DNA of 7,151 nucleotides from Anaeromyxobacter sp. GTDB lineage: Bacteria > Myxococcota > Myxococcia > Myxococcales > Anaeromyxobacteraceae. The first letter of the stretch is position 1. Each line of letters begins with the position of its first letter. A program made the translations under genes and the position numbers. Below the pieces are notes generated by a model. That model made no database searches, was not told where the DNA came from, and saw only the letters and a program-made list of their open reading frames with translations. Positions 1 through 5,655 of this stretch are shown one piece after another. The DNA lies in NCBI GenBank assembly GCA_020028115.1, contig JAHWYA010000078.1, positions 1 through 7,151 of the forward strand. Direction: 5' to 3'.

Positions 1-1
1 C

Positions 2-277
2 GTCGCGGCCGAGCACCGCGGCGCCTACCGCGCCGTGCAGGGCGCGCCCCCTCCGCTCCAGAGCGCGAGCGACGACGACCCGGGCGAGCTCTCGCCGGCG
101 CCGCCGCCTCCGCCCCCTCCCCCGCCGCAGGCCGCCGCGACGAAGAAGGCGTCCGCGAAGAAGGCCGCCGTCGCGAAGAAGGGCTCGAGGAAGCAGCCCG
201 CCGCGAAGCCGGCCGCCTCGAAGAAGGCCGCGAAGAAGGCGCCGGCGAAGAAGGCCGCGAAGAAGCCCGCGCGCTAG
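2..277 (+). CDS. C-terminal part of an unrecognised protein with Pro-rich linker and histone-H1-like Lys/Ala tail
   Basis: The reading frame is open from the first bases of the window (it begins V-A-A-E-H-R-G-A-Y-R) and ends at TAG 275-277, so this is the 3' end of a longer gene. An internal GTG at 35 is unlikely to be the true start because coding-like sequence continues upstream of it. The visible 91 residues contain an acidic patch (S-D-D-D-P-G-E), a run of nine prolines, then about 45 residues made almost only of Lys, Ala, Pro and Arg in K-K-A / A-K-K steps. Such tails occur on H1-like DNA-binding proteins and as nonspecific nucleic-acid-binding extensions on various enzymes in high-GC bacteria. 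The catalytic or folded domain lies outside the window, so no function is assigned. The stop overlaps the stop of the convergent lipase gene. Confidence 0.7.
   Translation, partial: VAAEHRGAYRAVQGAPPPLQSASDDDPGELSPAPPPPPPPPPQAAATKKASAKKAAVAKKGSRKQPAAKPAASKKAAKKAPAKKAAKKPAR
142..270 (+). repeat. Degenerate in-frame repeat encoding the K-K-A tail
   Basis: The core cgaagaaggc, or a close variant, recurs about seven times in this stretch at multiples of three bases. It encodes the Lys-Lys-Ala/Gly tail of the gene ending at 277. Repeats like this expand and contract easily, so tail length may vary between strains. Confidence 0.65.
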
Positions 278-1155
278 AAGCCGCGGGCGCGGAGCTCGGC
301 GAGGAGCTCCGCGTAGAGCTCGGCGGCGTCGAACCGCCTCGACCAGCCGATCTGCGCGAAGTGGTCCGCCGGGACGACCCGGATCACGTCGCCCCACCGC
401 TGCGACTCGGCCGGCACCATCCCGTCGTTGCCGCCGGCCGCGTCGCGCAGCCACGCGAAGGTCGGGACGAGGATGGGCGACACGTCCCGCTTGCGCTCCG
501 GCGCGCCGACGATGCACGCGTAGTGCACGCCCCTCGAGTCGGGCACCGCCCCGTTGAAGTCGTCCATCCGCGCCGTGGTGAGGTCGTGGAACGCCTCGAC
601 GTCCACGTTCACCCGCCGGAGCGCGAAGAGGAGCCCGGCGCGCGCCGCGAGCGAGGTCGCCGCGTCGGCGAGCGGCGTGCCGCGGTGCGGGGTCCCGATC
701 GTCACGAGCGACGCGACCTTGCGGTCGAGCCCGAGTCGCGCGATGGCGTAGCGGGCGTCGAGGCCGCCCATGGAGTGGGCGACGAGGTTCACGCGCCGCG
801 CGTCGATCGCGTTCACGAACGCGGCGAGGGCGGACGCGCGGGCGGCGATCGACGCAGTGGGCGCGACCCGGCAGCGGTGAACCGCGCAGCCGTCCCGGCC
901 GAGCCTCGCCGAGACGCCCCGGAAGTAGTCGGCGCGCGCGCCGCCCACGCGGAGCTCGTCGAAGCCGAGGAGCCCGTGCGCGAGGACGAGGGGGTGACGC
1001 GGCGCCCTGCGGCGGAGCGGCCGGAACGCGCGGCGCGCGCGCGCGCGGAGCCAGACGACGAGGAGCACGGCCGCCACCGCCGCCACGGCGAGCGCGGCGA
1101 TCCATGGCCACGCGTGCGGTGGGACGAGGACGGCGGGCGGGGGCGCGGCGCGCAC
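274..1155 (-). CDS. Membrane-anchored lipase / alpha-beta hydrolase
   Basis: A 293-residue serine hydrolase resembling bacterial triacylglycerol lipases, expected to cleave ester bonds of lipids or related substrates. With the GTG start at 1155, residues about 15-36 form one hydrophobic segment (A-W-P-W-I-A-A-L...V-V-W-L) followed by Arg-rich sequence, which suggests an N-terminal membrane anchor. The fold follows: the oxyanion-loop motif V-L-A-H-G-L-L-G-F (about 56-64), the nucleophile elbow A-H-S-M-G-G with Ser128, the lipase-typical G-T-P-H-R-G-T-P-L (154-162), the acid in G-N-D-G-M-V-P (Asp244) and the catalytic His in D-H-F (His265). The frame stays open further upstream to 1386, but that extension is low-complexity, Arg-rich and crosses the amt promoter, so I reject it. 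No Shine-Dalgarno precedes the GTG; a promoter sits directly against it. The exact substrate is unknown. Confidence 0.87.
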   Translation of the reverse strand: MRAAPPPAVLVPPHAWPWIAALAVAAVAAVLLVVWLRARARRAFRPLRRRAPRHPLVLAHGLLGFDELRVGGARADYFRGVSARLGRDGCAVHRCRVAPTASIAARASALAAFVNAIDARRVNLVAHSMGGLDARYAIARLGLDRKVASLVTIGTPHRGTPLADAATSLAARAGLLFALRRVNVDVEAFHDLTTARMDDFNGAVPDSRGVHYACIVGAPERKRDVSPILVPTFAWLRDAAGGNDGMVPAESQRWGDVIRVVPADHFAQIGWSRRFDAAELYAELLAELRARGF

Positions 1156-1161
1156 CCCGCG

Positions 1162-1190
1162 AGGATACCGGGCGGGCGGGCGGAGCCCAA
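1162..1190 (-). promoter_or_regulatory. Sigma-70-like promoter of the lipase gene, predicting a leaderless mRNA
   Basis: On the minus strand, TTGGGC (1190-1185) and TATCCT (1167-1162) are separated by exactly 17 bases. The first base of the GTG start at 1155 lies seven bases beyond the -10 element, where transcription would be expected to begin. There is no ribosome binding site in between, so the mRNA would be leaderless. Confidence 0.45.
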
Positions 1191-1367
1191 ACGTCGCGCA
1201 CCCGCTTTCGCTGCGAGGTTCCGCGGCAGCACCTGCCCGCGCAGCAGGCACGCTCGAGGGATCCCGGACGCCCCGGAGCGGGCCTCCTGCACGAGCCGGC
1301 GGCAACTGCCTGCCTCGGGCGCGGGCAACCCGGCCCCGCACGGCCCGGATCCGAGGCGGCGGCTGCC

Positions 1368-1383
1368 CGGCACGCGCTCTGCA
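1368..1383 (+). promoter_or_regulatory. Sigma-54 (RpoN)-type promoter of amt
   Basis: The block is C-GG-CACGCGCTCT-GC-A. The GG (1369-1370) and GC (1381-1382) doublets are separated by exactly ten bases, as in the -24/-12 consensus TGGCACG-N4-TTGCW. GGCACG and TGCA match; the base before GG, the base after CACG and the first T of TTGC do not. Transcription would start near 1394, leaving a leader of about 43 bases. RpoN control of amt under nitrogen limitation is well established in other bacteria. A nearly identical block precedes the gene at 3108. No clear NtrC-type upstream site was recognised. Confidence 0.62.
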
Positions 1384-1436
1384 CAAGGAGCAGGCGAAAC
1401 GCGCGCCCCCGCGCCGACACGTCCCTGGGAGGAACC

Positions 1437-2804
1437 GTGAAGAAGAGACTCGCAGCCATCGCCCTCGCCCTGCCTGCCCTCGCGGCCGCCGCGGAGCCCG
1501 TCCAGATCAGCGCGGGCGACACCGCGCTCGTGCTCGTGAGCGCCGGGCTCGTCCTGCTCATGACCCCCGGCCTCGCCTTCTTCTACGGCGGCCTCGTCCG
1601 GGCGAAGAACGTCGTCCACACGATGAACCTCTCGATCGTCTGCATGGCGATCGTCGGCGTCCTGTGGACGCTCGTCGGGTACAGCCTCGCGTTCTCGCCC
1701 GGCGGCTCGCTCGACAAGCTCATCGGCGGGCTCTCCTGGGCCGGCCTCGCCGGCGTCGGCGACGCGGCGGAGCCGAGCCTCGCGGCGACGGTTCCCCACT
1801 CCGCGTTCATGCTCTTCCAGGCGATGTTCGCGGTCATCACGCCGGCCCTCATCTCGGGCGCGATCGTCGAGCGCGTGCGCATGAAGGCGTACGTCCTCTT
1901 CATCGCGCTCTGGTCGCTCCTCGTCTACTCGCCGGTCGCTCACTGGGTGTGGGCGCCGGGCGGCTGGCTCCGGAACCTCGGCGTCCTCGACTTCGCCGGC
2001 GGCACGGTCGTTCACATCAACGCCGCCGCGGCGGCGCTCGTCGCAGCGCTCGTGCTCGGCAAGCGGCGCGGGCTCCGGACGCCGTCGGTCCTGCCGCACA
2101 ATGTCCCGTTCGCGATCCTCGGCGCGGGCCTCCTCTGGTTCGGCTGGCTCGGGTTCAACGGCGGCTCGGCGCTCGCCGCGAACGGCCTCGCCGCCTCCGC
2201 GTTCGTGAACACCTTCGTCGCCCCGGCGGCCGCCGCGCTCGCCTGGGGTCTCGCCGAGCTGTTCCTCCACGGCAAGATGTCGGGCGTCGGCCTCGCCTCC
2301 GGCGCCGTCGCCGGCATGGTCGCGATCACCCCGGCGGCCGGGTTCGTGCGGCCAGTGCCGGCGCTCCTCCTTGGCGCGCTCGCGGCGCTCGCGTCCTTCT
2401 CGGCGGTCCGCCTCCGCCCGAAGCTCGGGCTCGACGACTCGCTCGACGTCTTCGCGGTGCACGGCGTCGCGGCCACCATCGGAGCGGTCCTGACCGGCGC
2501 GTTCGCGAGCCTCGCGGTCAACTCCGCCGGCGCGGACGGCTCGCTCGCGCTCATGGCGAAGCAGGCGGTCGGCGTCGTCACGACGCTCGTCTTCTCGGGC
2601 GGCGCGTCCTTCGTCATCCTGAAGCTCGTGTCCCTCGTCACGCCGCTCCGCAGCGACGAGCAGGACGAGTGGGGCGGGATGGACGGCTCCGAGGCCGGCG
2701 AGCGCGGCTACATCATGGCGGACGAGTCCACCTTCGGCGCCGGGACGCCGGGTCACGCGACCCCTCCCGTCGCGCACGCGCAGCCCGGCCACAACGTCGC
2801 GTAG
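1437..2804 (+). CDS. amt: Ammonium transporter (Amt/MEP/Rh family)
   Basis: A 455-residue inner-membrane ammonium channel of usual family length. GTG 1437 is the start: GGGAGGA (1427-1433) lies just upstream and a signal-like N-terminus follows (V-K-K-R-L-A-A-I...A-A-A-E), as in AmtB. Sites equivalent to E. coli AmtB are present by local alignment: F127 and F131 (F103/F107), W172 (W148), D185 in L-D-F-A-G-G-T (D160), twin-histidine H193 and H342 (H168/H318), and F240 and S244 in G-F-N-G-G-S (F215/S219). The ammonium-binding, gate and conduction residues are therefore intact. The cytoplasmic tail has E-A-G-E-R-G-Y where AmtB-like proteins have a PII-contacting E-H-G-E-type motif, followed by a further 30 or so Pro/Ala/His-rich residues. 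No glnK/glnB is visible nearby. The gene is monocistronic, with a sigma-54-type promoter and a terminator. Confidence 0.96.
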   Translation: MKKRLAAIALALPALAAAAEPVQISAGDTALVLVSAGLVLLMTPGLAFFYGGLVRAKNVVHTMNLSIVCMAIVGVLWTLVGYSLAFSPGGSLDKLIGGLSWAGLAGVGDAAEPSLAATVPHSAFMLFQAMFAVITPALISGAIVERVRMKAYVLFIALWSLLVYSPVAHWVWAPGGWLRNLGVLDFAGGTVVHINAAAAALVAALVLGKRRGLRTPSVLPHNVPFAILGAGLLWFGWLGFNGGSALAANGLAASAFVNTFVAPAAAALAWGLAELFLHGKMSGVGLASGAVAGMVAITPAAGFVRPVPALLLGALAALASFSAVRLRPKLGLDDSLDVFAVHGVAATIGAVLTGAFASLAVNSAGADGSLALMAKQAVGVVTTLVFSGGASFVILKLVSLVTPLRSDEQDEWGGMDGSEAGERGYIMADESTFGAGTPGHATPPVAHAQPGHNVA

Positions 2805-2828
2805 CGCCCGCGAAGCCCTTCGCGATCC

Positions 2829-2866
2829 GAGCCCGCCCCGGTCCGCCGGGGCGGGCTCTCTCTCTT
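2829..2866 (+). terminator. Rho-independent terminator after amt
   Basis: GAGCCCGCCCCGG (2829-2841) pairs perfectly with CCGGGGCGGGCTC (2846-2858) to give a 13-bp GC-rich stem with a TCCG tetraloop. The alternating T/C stretch TCTCTCTT follows. It begins 24 bases after the amt stop, so amt and the next gene are probably separate transcripts. Confidence 0.85.
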
Positions 2867-3037
2867 CGGGGGGGGCGCGCGCGGGCACGCATCACGCTCC
2901 GTGAAAGGCGCGGCCGCGACGCCGGCCTGCTCCCGCCGCGCGCAGCGGGTGCCCGGCTCCCGGGCGGGGACGCCCGCGCGAGCGCTCGCCCGGCGAAAAA
3001 GGGCCGCGATCCGTGGCGTTCGGGCCGGACGCGCGGT

Positions 3038-3053
3038 CGGCACGCGCGCTGCA
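3038..3053 (+). promoter_or_regulatory. Sigma-54 (RpoN)-type promoter of the barrel gene
   Basis: The block is C-GG-CACGCGCGCT-GC-A, with exact ten-base spacing between the GG (3039-3040) and GC (3051-3052) doublets. It differs from the amt block by one base in 16 and lies 70 bases before the ATG, against 69 for amt. Transcription would start near 3064. The parallel strengthens both calls, although each differs from the full consensus at three positions. Confidence 0.62.
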
Positions 3054-3107
3054 GAGTGACCCTTCGTGCATCTCAAACCGGAGCGGAGCTCCTGGAGGAT
3101 TACGGAA

Positions 3108-3872
3108 ATGAAGAAGGCTCTGAAGGCGGTCGCGTCCGCCGCCATGCTCGCGACCGCCACCACGGCGAGCGCGACCCCGTCCACGACCTACTGGACGCCC
3201 TCGACGCCCTACACGCAGCCGTTTCTCGTTCCGCACCTCACGTACGACACGTACTTCGGTGAGAAGGACGCGTACCCGATCGACACCGGCCTCACGATCG
3301 GTATCCTCCCGTTCGACACGATCAACGCGGAGATCGGCGCGGACGTGCTCTACCCGGGCGACACGAAGACGACCTTCTCGGTGAACGGGAAGGTCACGCT
3401 CGTCGAGGGAAAGCTCGCCTCGTGGCAGCCGGCCGTCTCGGCCGGCGTCGCCAACGTGGGCTTCAAGAAGGACATCTCCGACCTCTACCTCGTGCACGCG
3501 CACGTGGGGAAGACGTTCCCGGTCATCGGAGAGATCGGGGGCGGCGTGTATACCGCATTGAACGACAAACTCCTCGTCGACAAGAACGGCAACAAGGACG
3601 CGACCGGCTTCTTCCTTCACTGGATGGGGCCCGAGTTCCAGGTCGGCCTACCCGGGCTCAAGAAGATCGTCCCGGCCGCCGACTTCCAGTCCGGCAACAA
3701 CGTGCTGAGCGCGTGGGGAGGCGGCCTGTACTTCTACTTCACGGACGCGATCGACCTGCTCGTCGGGCCGGTGTTCTTCCTCGAGCCCGAGGTGCAGCCG
3801 GGCAACAAGTCCGACTGGCTCTTCACCGCCCAGATCGACATCGACTTCGACCTCAGGCCGGCGAAGAAGTAA
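3108..3872 (+). CDS. Exported beta-barrel-like protein of unknown function, probably outer membrane
   Basis: I do not recognise the family. The start is ATG 3108, with GGAGG (3094-3098) nine bases upstream. The 254-residue product begins with a clear signal peptide (M-K-K-A-L-K-A-V...T-A-S-A), with likely cleavage after A22. The rest is predicted beta-rich: repeated short amphipathic stretches with alternating polar and nonpolar residues (T-G-L-T-I-G-I-L, I-N-A-E-I-G-A-D-V, F-S-V-N-G-K-V-T-L, W-G-G-G-L-Y-F-Y-F, L-F-T-A-Q-I-D-I-D-F), many Gly and aromatic residues, no cysteine and no long hydrophobic helix. This fits a small outer-membrane barrel or porin-like protein, though it ends in P-A-K-K and not in the aromatic residue typical of porins. 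Its sigma-54-type promoter closely matches that of amt, so a role in nitrogen limitation is inferred. A periplasmic beta-sheet protein is the main alternative. Confidence 0.85.
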   Translation: MKKALKAVASAAMLATATTASATPSTTYWTPSTPYTQPFLVPHLTYDTYFGEKDAYPIDTGLTIGILPFDTINAEIGADVLYPGDTKTTFSVNGKVTLVEGKLASWQPAVSAGVANVGFKKDISDLYLVHAHVGKTFPVIGEIGGGVYTALNDKLLVDKNGNKDATGFFLHWMGPEFQVGLPGLKKIVPAADFQSGNNVLSAWGGGLYFYFTDAIDLLVGPVFFLEPEVQPGNKSDWLFTAQIDIDFDLRPAKK

Positions 3873-3893
3873 CGCAGCTCGCAGCGGGGAAGG

Positions 3894-3940
3894 CGGGGCG
3901 TTCCGGGCGCGCGGGCCCGGGGCGCCCCGTCTGTCTTTCC
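3894..3940 (+). terminator. Rho-independent terminator after the barrel gene
   Basis: CGGGGCGTTCCGGGC (3894-3908) pairs with GCCCGGGGCGCCCCG (3915-3929) over 15 bases, with two G-U pairs and a six-base loop. TCTGTCTTTCC follows. It separates the barrel gene from the convergent PilZ gene. The T-rich side is on the plus strand only, so it serves the barrel gene. Confidence 0.82.
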
Positions 3941-3952
3941 GGGGACCGCCTG

Positions 3953-4453
3953 CTAGAGACCGCCGCCCGGCGCGAGCTGCGCGAGCACGGTGTCGAACAC
4001 GAACATCTCCATCCGCTCGCGGTCCACGTCGGAGAGATCCCGGAACATGAACGCGACCCGGACCGTGCCGGCGAGGACCTTCAGGTCCTGGATGCGCGCG
4101 CGCCCGACGAGCGGGTCGGCCGCGGGGATCCGCAGCGTGAACCCGACGTCCTCGCCGAGGCTCGGCGCCTTCTGGAGGAGGCACGAGAAGCCGCCGGTCG
4201 ACATGTCGACCGTGACGGACCGGAGCCGCCCGGTCGGGAGATCGAGGTCCACCTGGAGCGCGCGGGCGACGCGCATCGCGCGCCGCGGCGTCTCGCCGGA
4301 CTTGAGCTGGAGCCGCTGCGCCGTCAGGAGCGCGCGCGCGAGCTCCTCGCGGCCGGCGCGGTAGCGGACCGCGTCGGCGTCCCTGAGCTGGCCGCGGCGC
4401 GCCTTCTCGTGGAGCGTGCGGAAGCCGAGGAGCCACTCGGTGAGCGAGCCCAT
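3953..4453 (-). CDS. PilZ-domain protein, probable cyclic-di-GMP receptor
   Basis: A 166-residue cytoplasmic protein with no signal or membrane segment. Residues 1-50 are a charged, probably helical leader. The PilZ domain follows from about residue 53, with both c-di-GMP-binding motifs: R-R-A-M-R (R57, R61; the RxxxR motif) and D-M-S-T-G-G (D83, S85, G88; the DxSxxG motif), then beta-strands and a C-terminal helix (D-V-D-R-E-R-M-E-M-F-V-F). Binding competence is therefore likely, but the output (motility, polysaccharide or transcription) cannot be read from sequence. The ATG at 4453 is chosen because it lies 15 bases after the stop of the HU-type gene and gives a complete leader; the GGGG upstream is a weak ribosome site. 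It is probably cotranscribed with that gene. Confidence 0.88.
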   Translation of the reverse strand: MGSLTEWLLGFRTLHEKARRGQLRDADAVRYRAGREELARALLTAQRLQLKSGETPRRAMRVARALQVDLDLPTGRLRSVTVDMSTGGFSCLLQKAPSLGEDVGFTLRIPAADPLVGRARIQDLKVLAGTVRVAFMFRDLSDVDRERMEMFVFDTVLAQLAPGGGL

Positions 4454-4468
4454 CGGTGACCCCGGTGC

Positions 4469-4741
4469 CTAGAGCGAGCCCTTGAGCTCGGGGGCCGGCT
4501 TGAAGCCGACCGTCTTCGTCGGCGCGATCTTGATCTCGGCGCCCGTCTGCGGGTTCCGGCCGACGCGCCCGGCGCGCTTCTTCACGACGAAGGTGCCGAA
4601 GCCCGGCATCGAGAACCGCTTGTCCCTGCGGATCCCCTTCGCGAGGTTCTCGAAGACCGCGTCGACCACGAGCGCCACCTGGCGCTTCGAGAGGTCGCCG
4701 TGCACCGCCTGCACCTTCTCGATGAGATCGGCCTTGGTCAT
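4469..4741 (-). CDS. HU/IHF-family (DNABII) histone-like DNA-binding protein
   Basis: A complete 90-residue DNABII protein that should dimerise and bend DNA in the nucleoid. It shows the helical N-terminal dimerisation part (M-T-K-A-D-L-I-E-K-V), the signature around P-G-F-G-T-F (46-51), and the flexible DNA-binding arm G-R-V-G-R-N-P-Q-T-G-A-E-I with the intercalating proline P64, closing with K-T-V-G-F-K-P-A-P-E-L-K. The R-N-P-Q-T-G arm looks HU-like, but HU and IHF subunits cannot be separated with confidence here, so no symbol is given. ATG 4741 matches the family N-terminus, with a GGGGA ribosome site about nine bases upstream. It has its own promoter within the end of kce, and the PilZ gene follows 15 bases downstream. 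A functional link to PilZ is unproven. Confidence 0.95.
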   Translation of the reverse strand: MTKADLIEKVQAVHGDLSKRQVALVVDAVFENLAKGIRRDKRFSMPGFGTFVVKKRAGRVGRNPQTGAEIKIAPTKTVGFKPAPELKGSL

Positions 4742-4771
4742 CCGGATGGGTCCCCGCGAGAGAACCGCGCG

Positions 4772-4800
4772 ACCCTAGCGCCCCCTCTCGGGGGCGTCAA
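4772..4800 (-). promoter_or_regulatory. Sigma-70-like promoter of the HU-type gene
   Basis: On the minus strand, TTGACG (4800-4795; 5 of 6 to consensus) and TAGGGT (4777-4772) are separated by exactly 17 bases. Transcription would begin near 4765, leaving a leader of about 24 bases that includes the GGGGA ribosome site. The -35 element contains the TGA stop codon of kce. Confidence 0.55.
4779..4796 (-). terminator. Perfect hairpin directly after kce, inside the HU promoter spacer
   Basis: CGCCCCC (4796-4790) and GGGGGCG (4785-4779) form a perfect 7-bp stem with a GAGA tetraloop on the minus strand. It starts right at the kce stop, so it may terminate the kam transcript. There is no T-run after it, so it is a weak intrinsic terminator at best. 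It also fills the spacer between the -35 and -10 elements of the HU promoter, so an operator is the alternative reading. Confidence 0.4.
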
Positions 4801-5651
4801 GCCGTGGAAATGCTGGACACGAGCGCGTTCCCGGCGGCGATCCCGAGCAGCGCGCGGGCCTCCGCCGGGGTCGCCGGCTCGCGGCCGGCCGCGGCGGCCA
4901 GATTGACCGCGAGTCGAACCAGCTCGTCCGACCCGCGGGCGAGGACGCCCTTCGCGGCGTAGAGGTTGTCCTCGAGCCCGACCCGGACGTGCCCGCCGAG
5001 CGCGAGCGCAGCCTCCGCCATCGGGAGCTGCGCTCGCCCGACGCCTGCGACCGACCAGTGCACGCCCTCCGGGAGCCCCCCGACGAGGAACTCGAGGTTG
5101 CGCCGCGTCGCGCCCATCCCTCCCGGCACGCCGAGCACGAGCTGCACGTGGTAGGGCGGCGCGAGGTGGCCGCGCTCGAGGAGCCAGCGGAGCGTGTCGA
5201 GCATCCCGGCGTCGTAGACCTCGCACTCCGGGACGAGGGCGCGGGCGCGGAGGCGCGCGGCGACCGCGACGACGTCCGGGCGCGGGTTCAGGAACACGCC
5301 GTCGCCGAAGTTCATCGTGCCGAGGTTGAGCGTGCCCATCTCGGCGCCGTCGACGAGCGAGCCGAGCCGCTCCTCGAGCGACATCCCGATGGCGCCCCCC
5401 GTCGAGCACTGCAGGACGACGTCGCTGCCCGCGGCGCGGATCCGGTCCACGATCTCGCGGAAGTGCCGCGGGTCCTGCGACGGGCGCCCGTCCGGCCAGC
5501 GCGCGTGGAGGTGCACCACGGCGGCGCCGGCGCGCCAGGCGTCCACCGCGGCGCGCGCGATCTCCTCGGGCGTGTACGGGACGTACGGGCTCTGCGCGCG
5601 CGTCACCTCCGCGCCGACCACCGCCGCCGCGACGACGACCTTCGGGCCCAC
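4797..5651 (-). CDS. kce: 3-keto-5-aminohexanoate cleavage enzyme (BKACE/DUF849 family)
   Basis: A 284-residue TIM-barrel enzyme of the beta-keto acid cleavage family. In lysine fermentation it condenses 3-keto-5-aminohexanoate with acetyl-CoA and releases acetoacetate and 3-aminobutyryl-CoA. Metal ligands are visible in V-V-H-L-H-A-R (H47, H49) and G-L-E-D-N (E227). Catalytic-site positions known from characterised Kce also appear: E15 (G-A-E-V-T), S83 (C-S-T-G-G), T107, E144, R223 and D228. The family has many substrate specificities. The Kce call therefore rests on the immediate neighbours kal and kamE, which supply the next and an earlier step. The start is GTG 5651, four bases after the kal stop, with a GGGAAGG-like site inside the end of kal, so translation is probably coupled. 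Confidence 0.92.
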   Translation of the reverse strand: MGPKVVVAAAVVGAEVTRAQSPYVPYTPEEIARAAVDAWRAGAAVVHLHARWPDGRPSQDPRHFREIVDRIRAAGSDVVLQCSTGGAIGMSLEERLGSLVDGAEMGTLNLGTMNFGDGVFLNPRPDVVAVAARLRARALVPECEVYDAGMLDTLRWLLERGHLAPPYHVQLVLGVPGGMGATRRNLEFLVGGLPEGVHWSVAGVGRAQLPMAEAALALGGHVRVGLEDNLYAAKGVLARGSDELVRLAVNLAAAAGREPATPAEARALLGIAAGNALVSSISTA

Positions 5652-5655
5652 GGCG

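Larger units (their letters stand above)
2805..3107. other. Intergenic region between amt and the barrel gene
   Basis: These 303 bases contain no convincing gene. They hold the amt terminator (2829-2866), a perfect 12-bp palindrome GCGAGCGCTCGC (2978-2989), a sigma-54-type promoter (3038-3053) and the ribosome binding site of the next gene (3094-3098). The palindrome is centred about 80 bases upstream of the predicted transcription start, a distance at which RpoN activators often bind, but I could not match it to a known site. Confidence 0.6.

Noticed and set aside
289..312. Hairpin GCGGAGCTC...GAGCTCCGC just after the plus-strand stop at 277
   Set aside because: A perfect 9-bp stem, but no T-run follows and it lies inside the lipase coding sequence, so it is not called a terminator.
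1226..1250. Dyad CCTGC-N7-GCAGG upstream of amt as an NtrC-type site
   Set aside because: It resembles but does not match the GCACC-N5-GGTGC form, and no equivalent dyad precedes the barrel gene. It could be chance in GC-rich DNA.
1156..1386. N-terminal extension of the lipase to 1386
   Set aside because: The extension is low-complexity Arg/Pro/Ala sequence, has no ribosome site, and would cover the amt sigma-54-type promoter region.
813..2888. A 691-residue open frame on the minus strand across amt and the lipase start
   Set aside because: It is extremely Arg/Glu/Asp-rich with no domain pattern and is antisense to a clear amt gene. Long empty frames are expected in DNA this GC-rich.
1664..3262. 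A 532-residue plus-strand frame overlapping amt and the barrel gene
   Set aside because: It is a shifted-frame shadow rich in Arg that crosses the amt terminator and the barrel gene's promoter and start.
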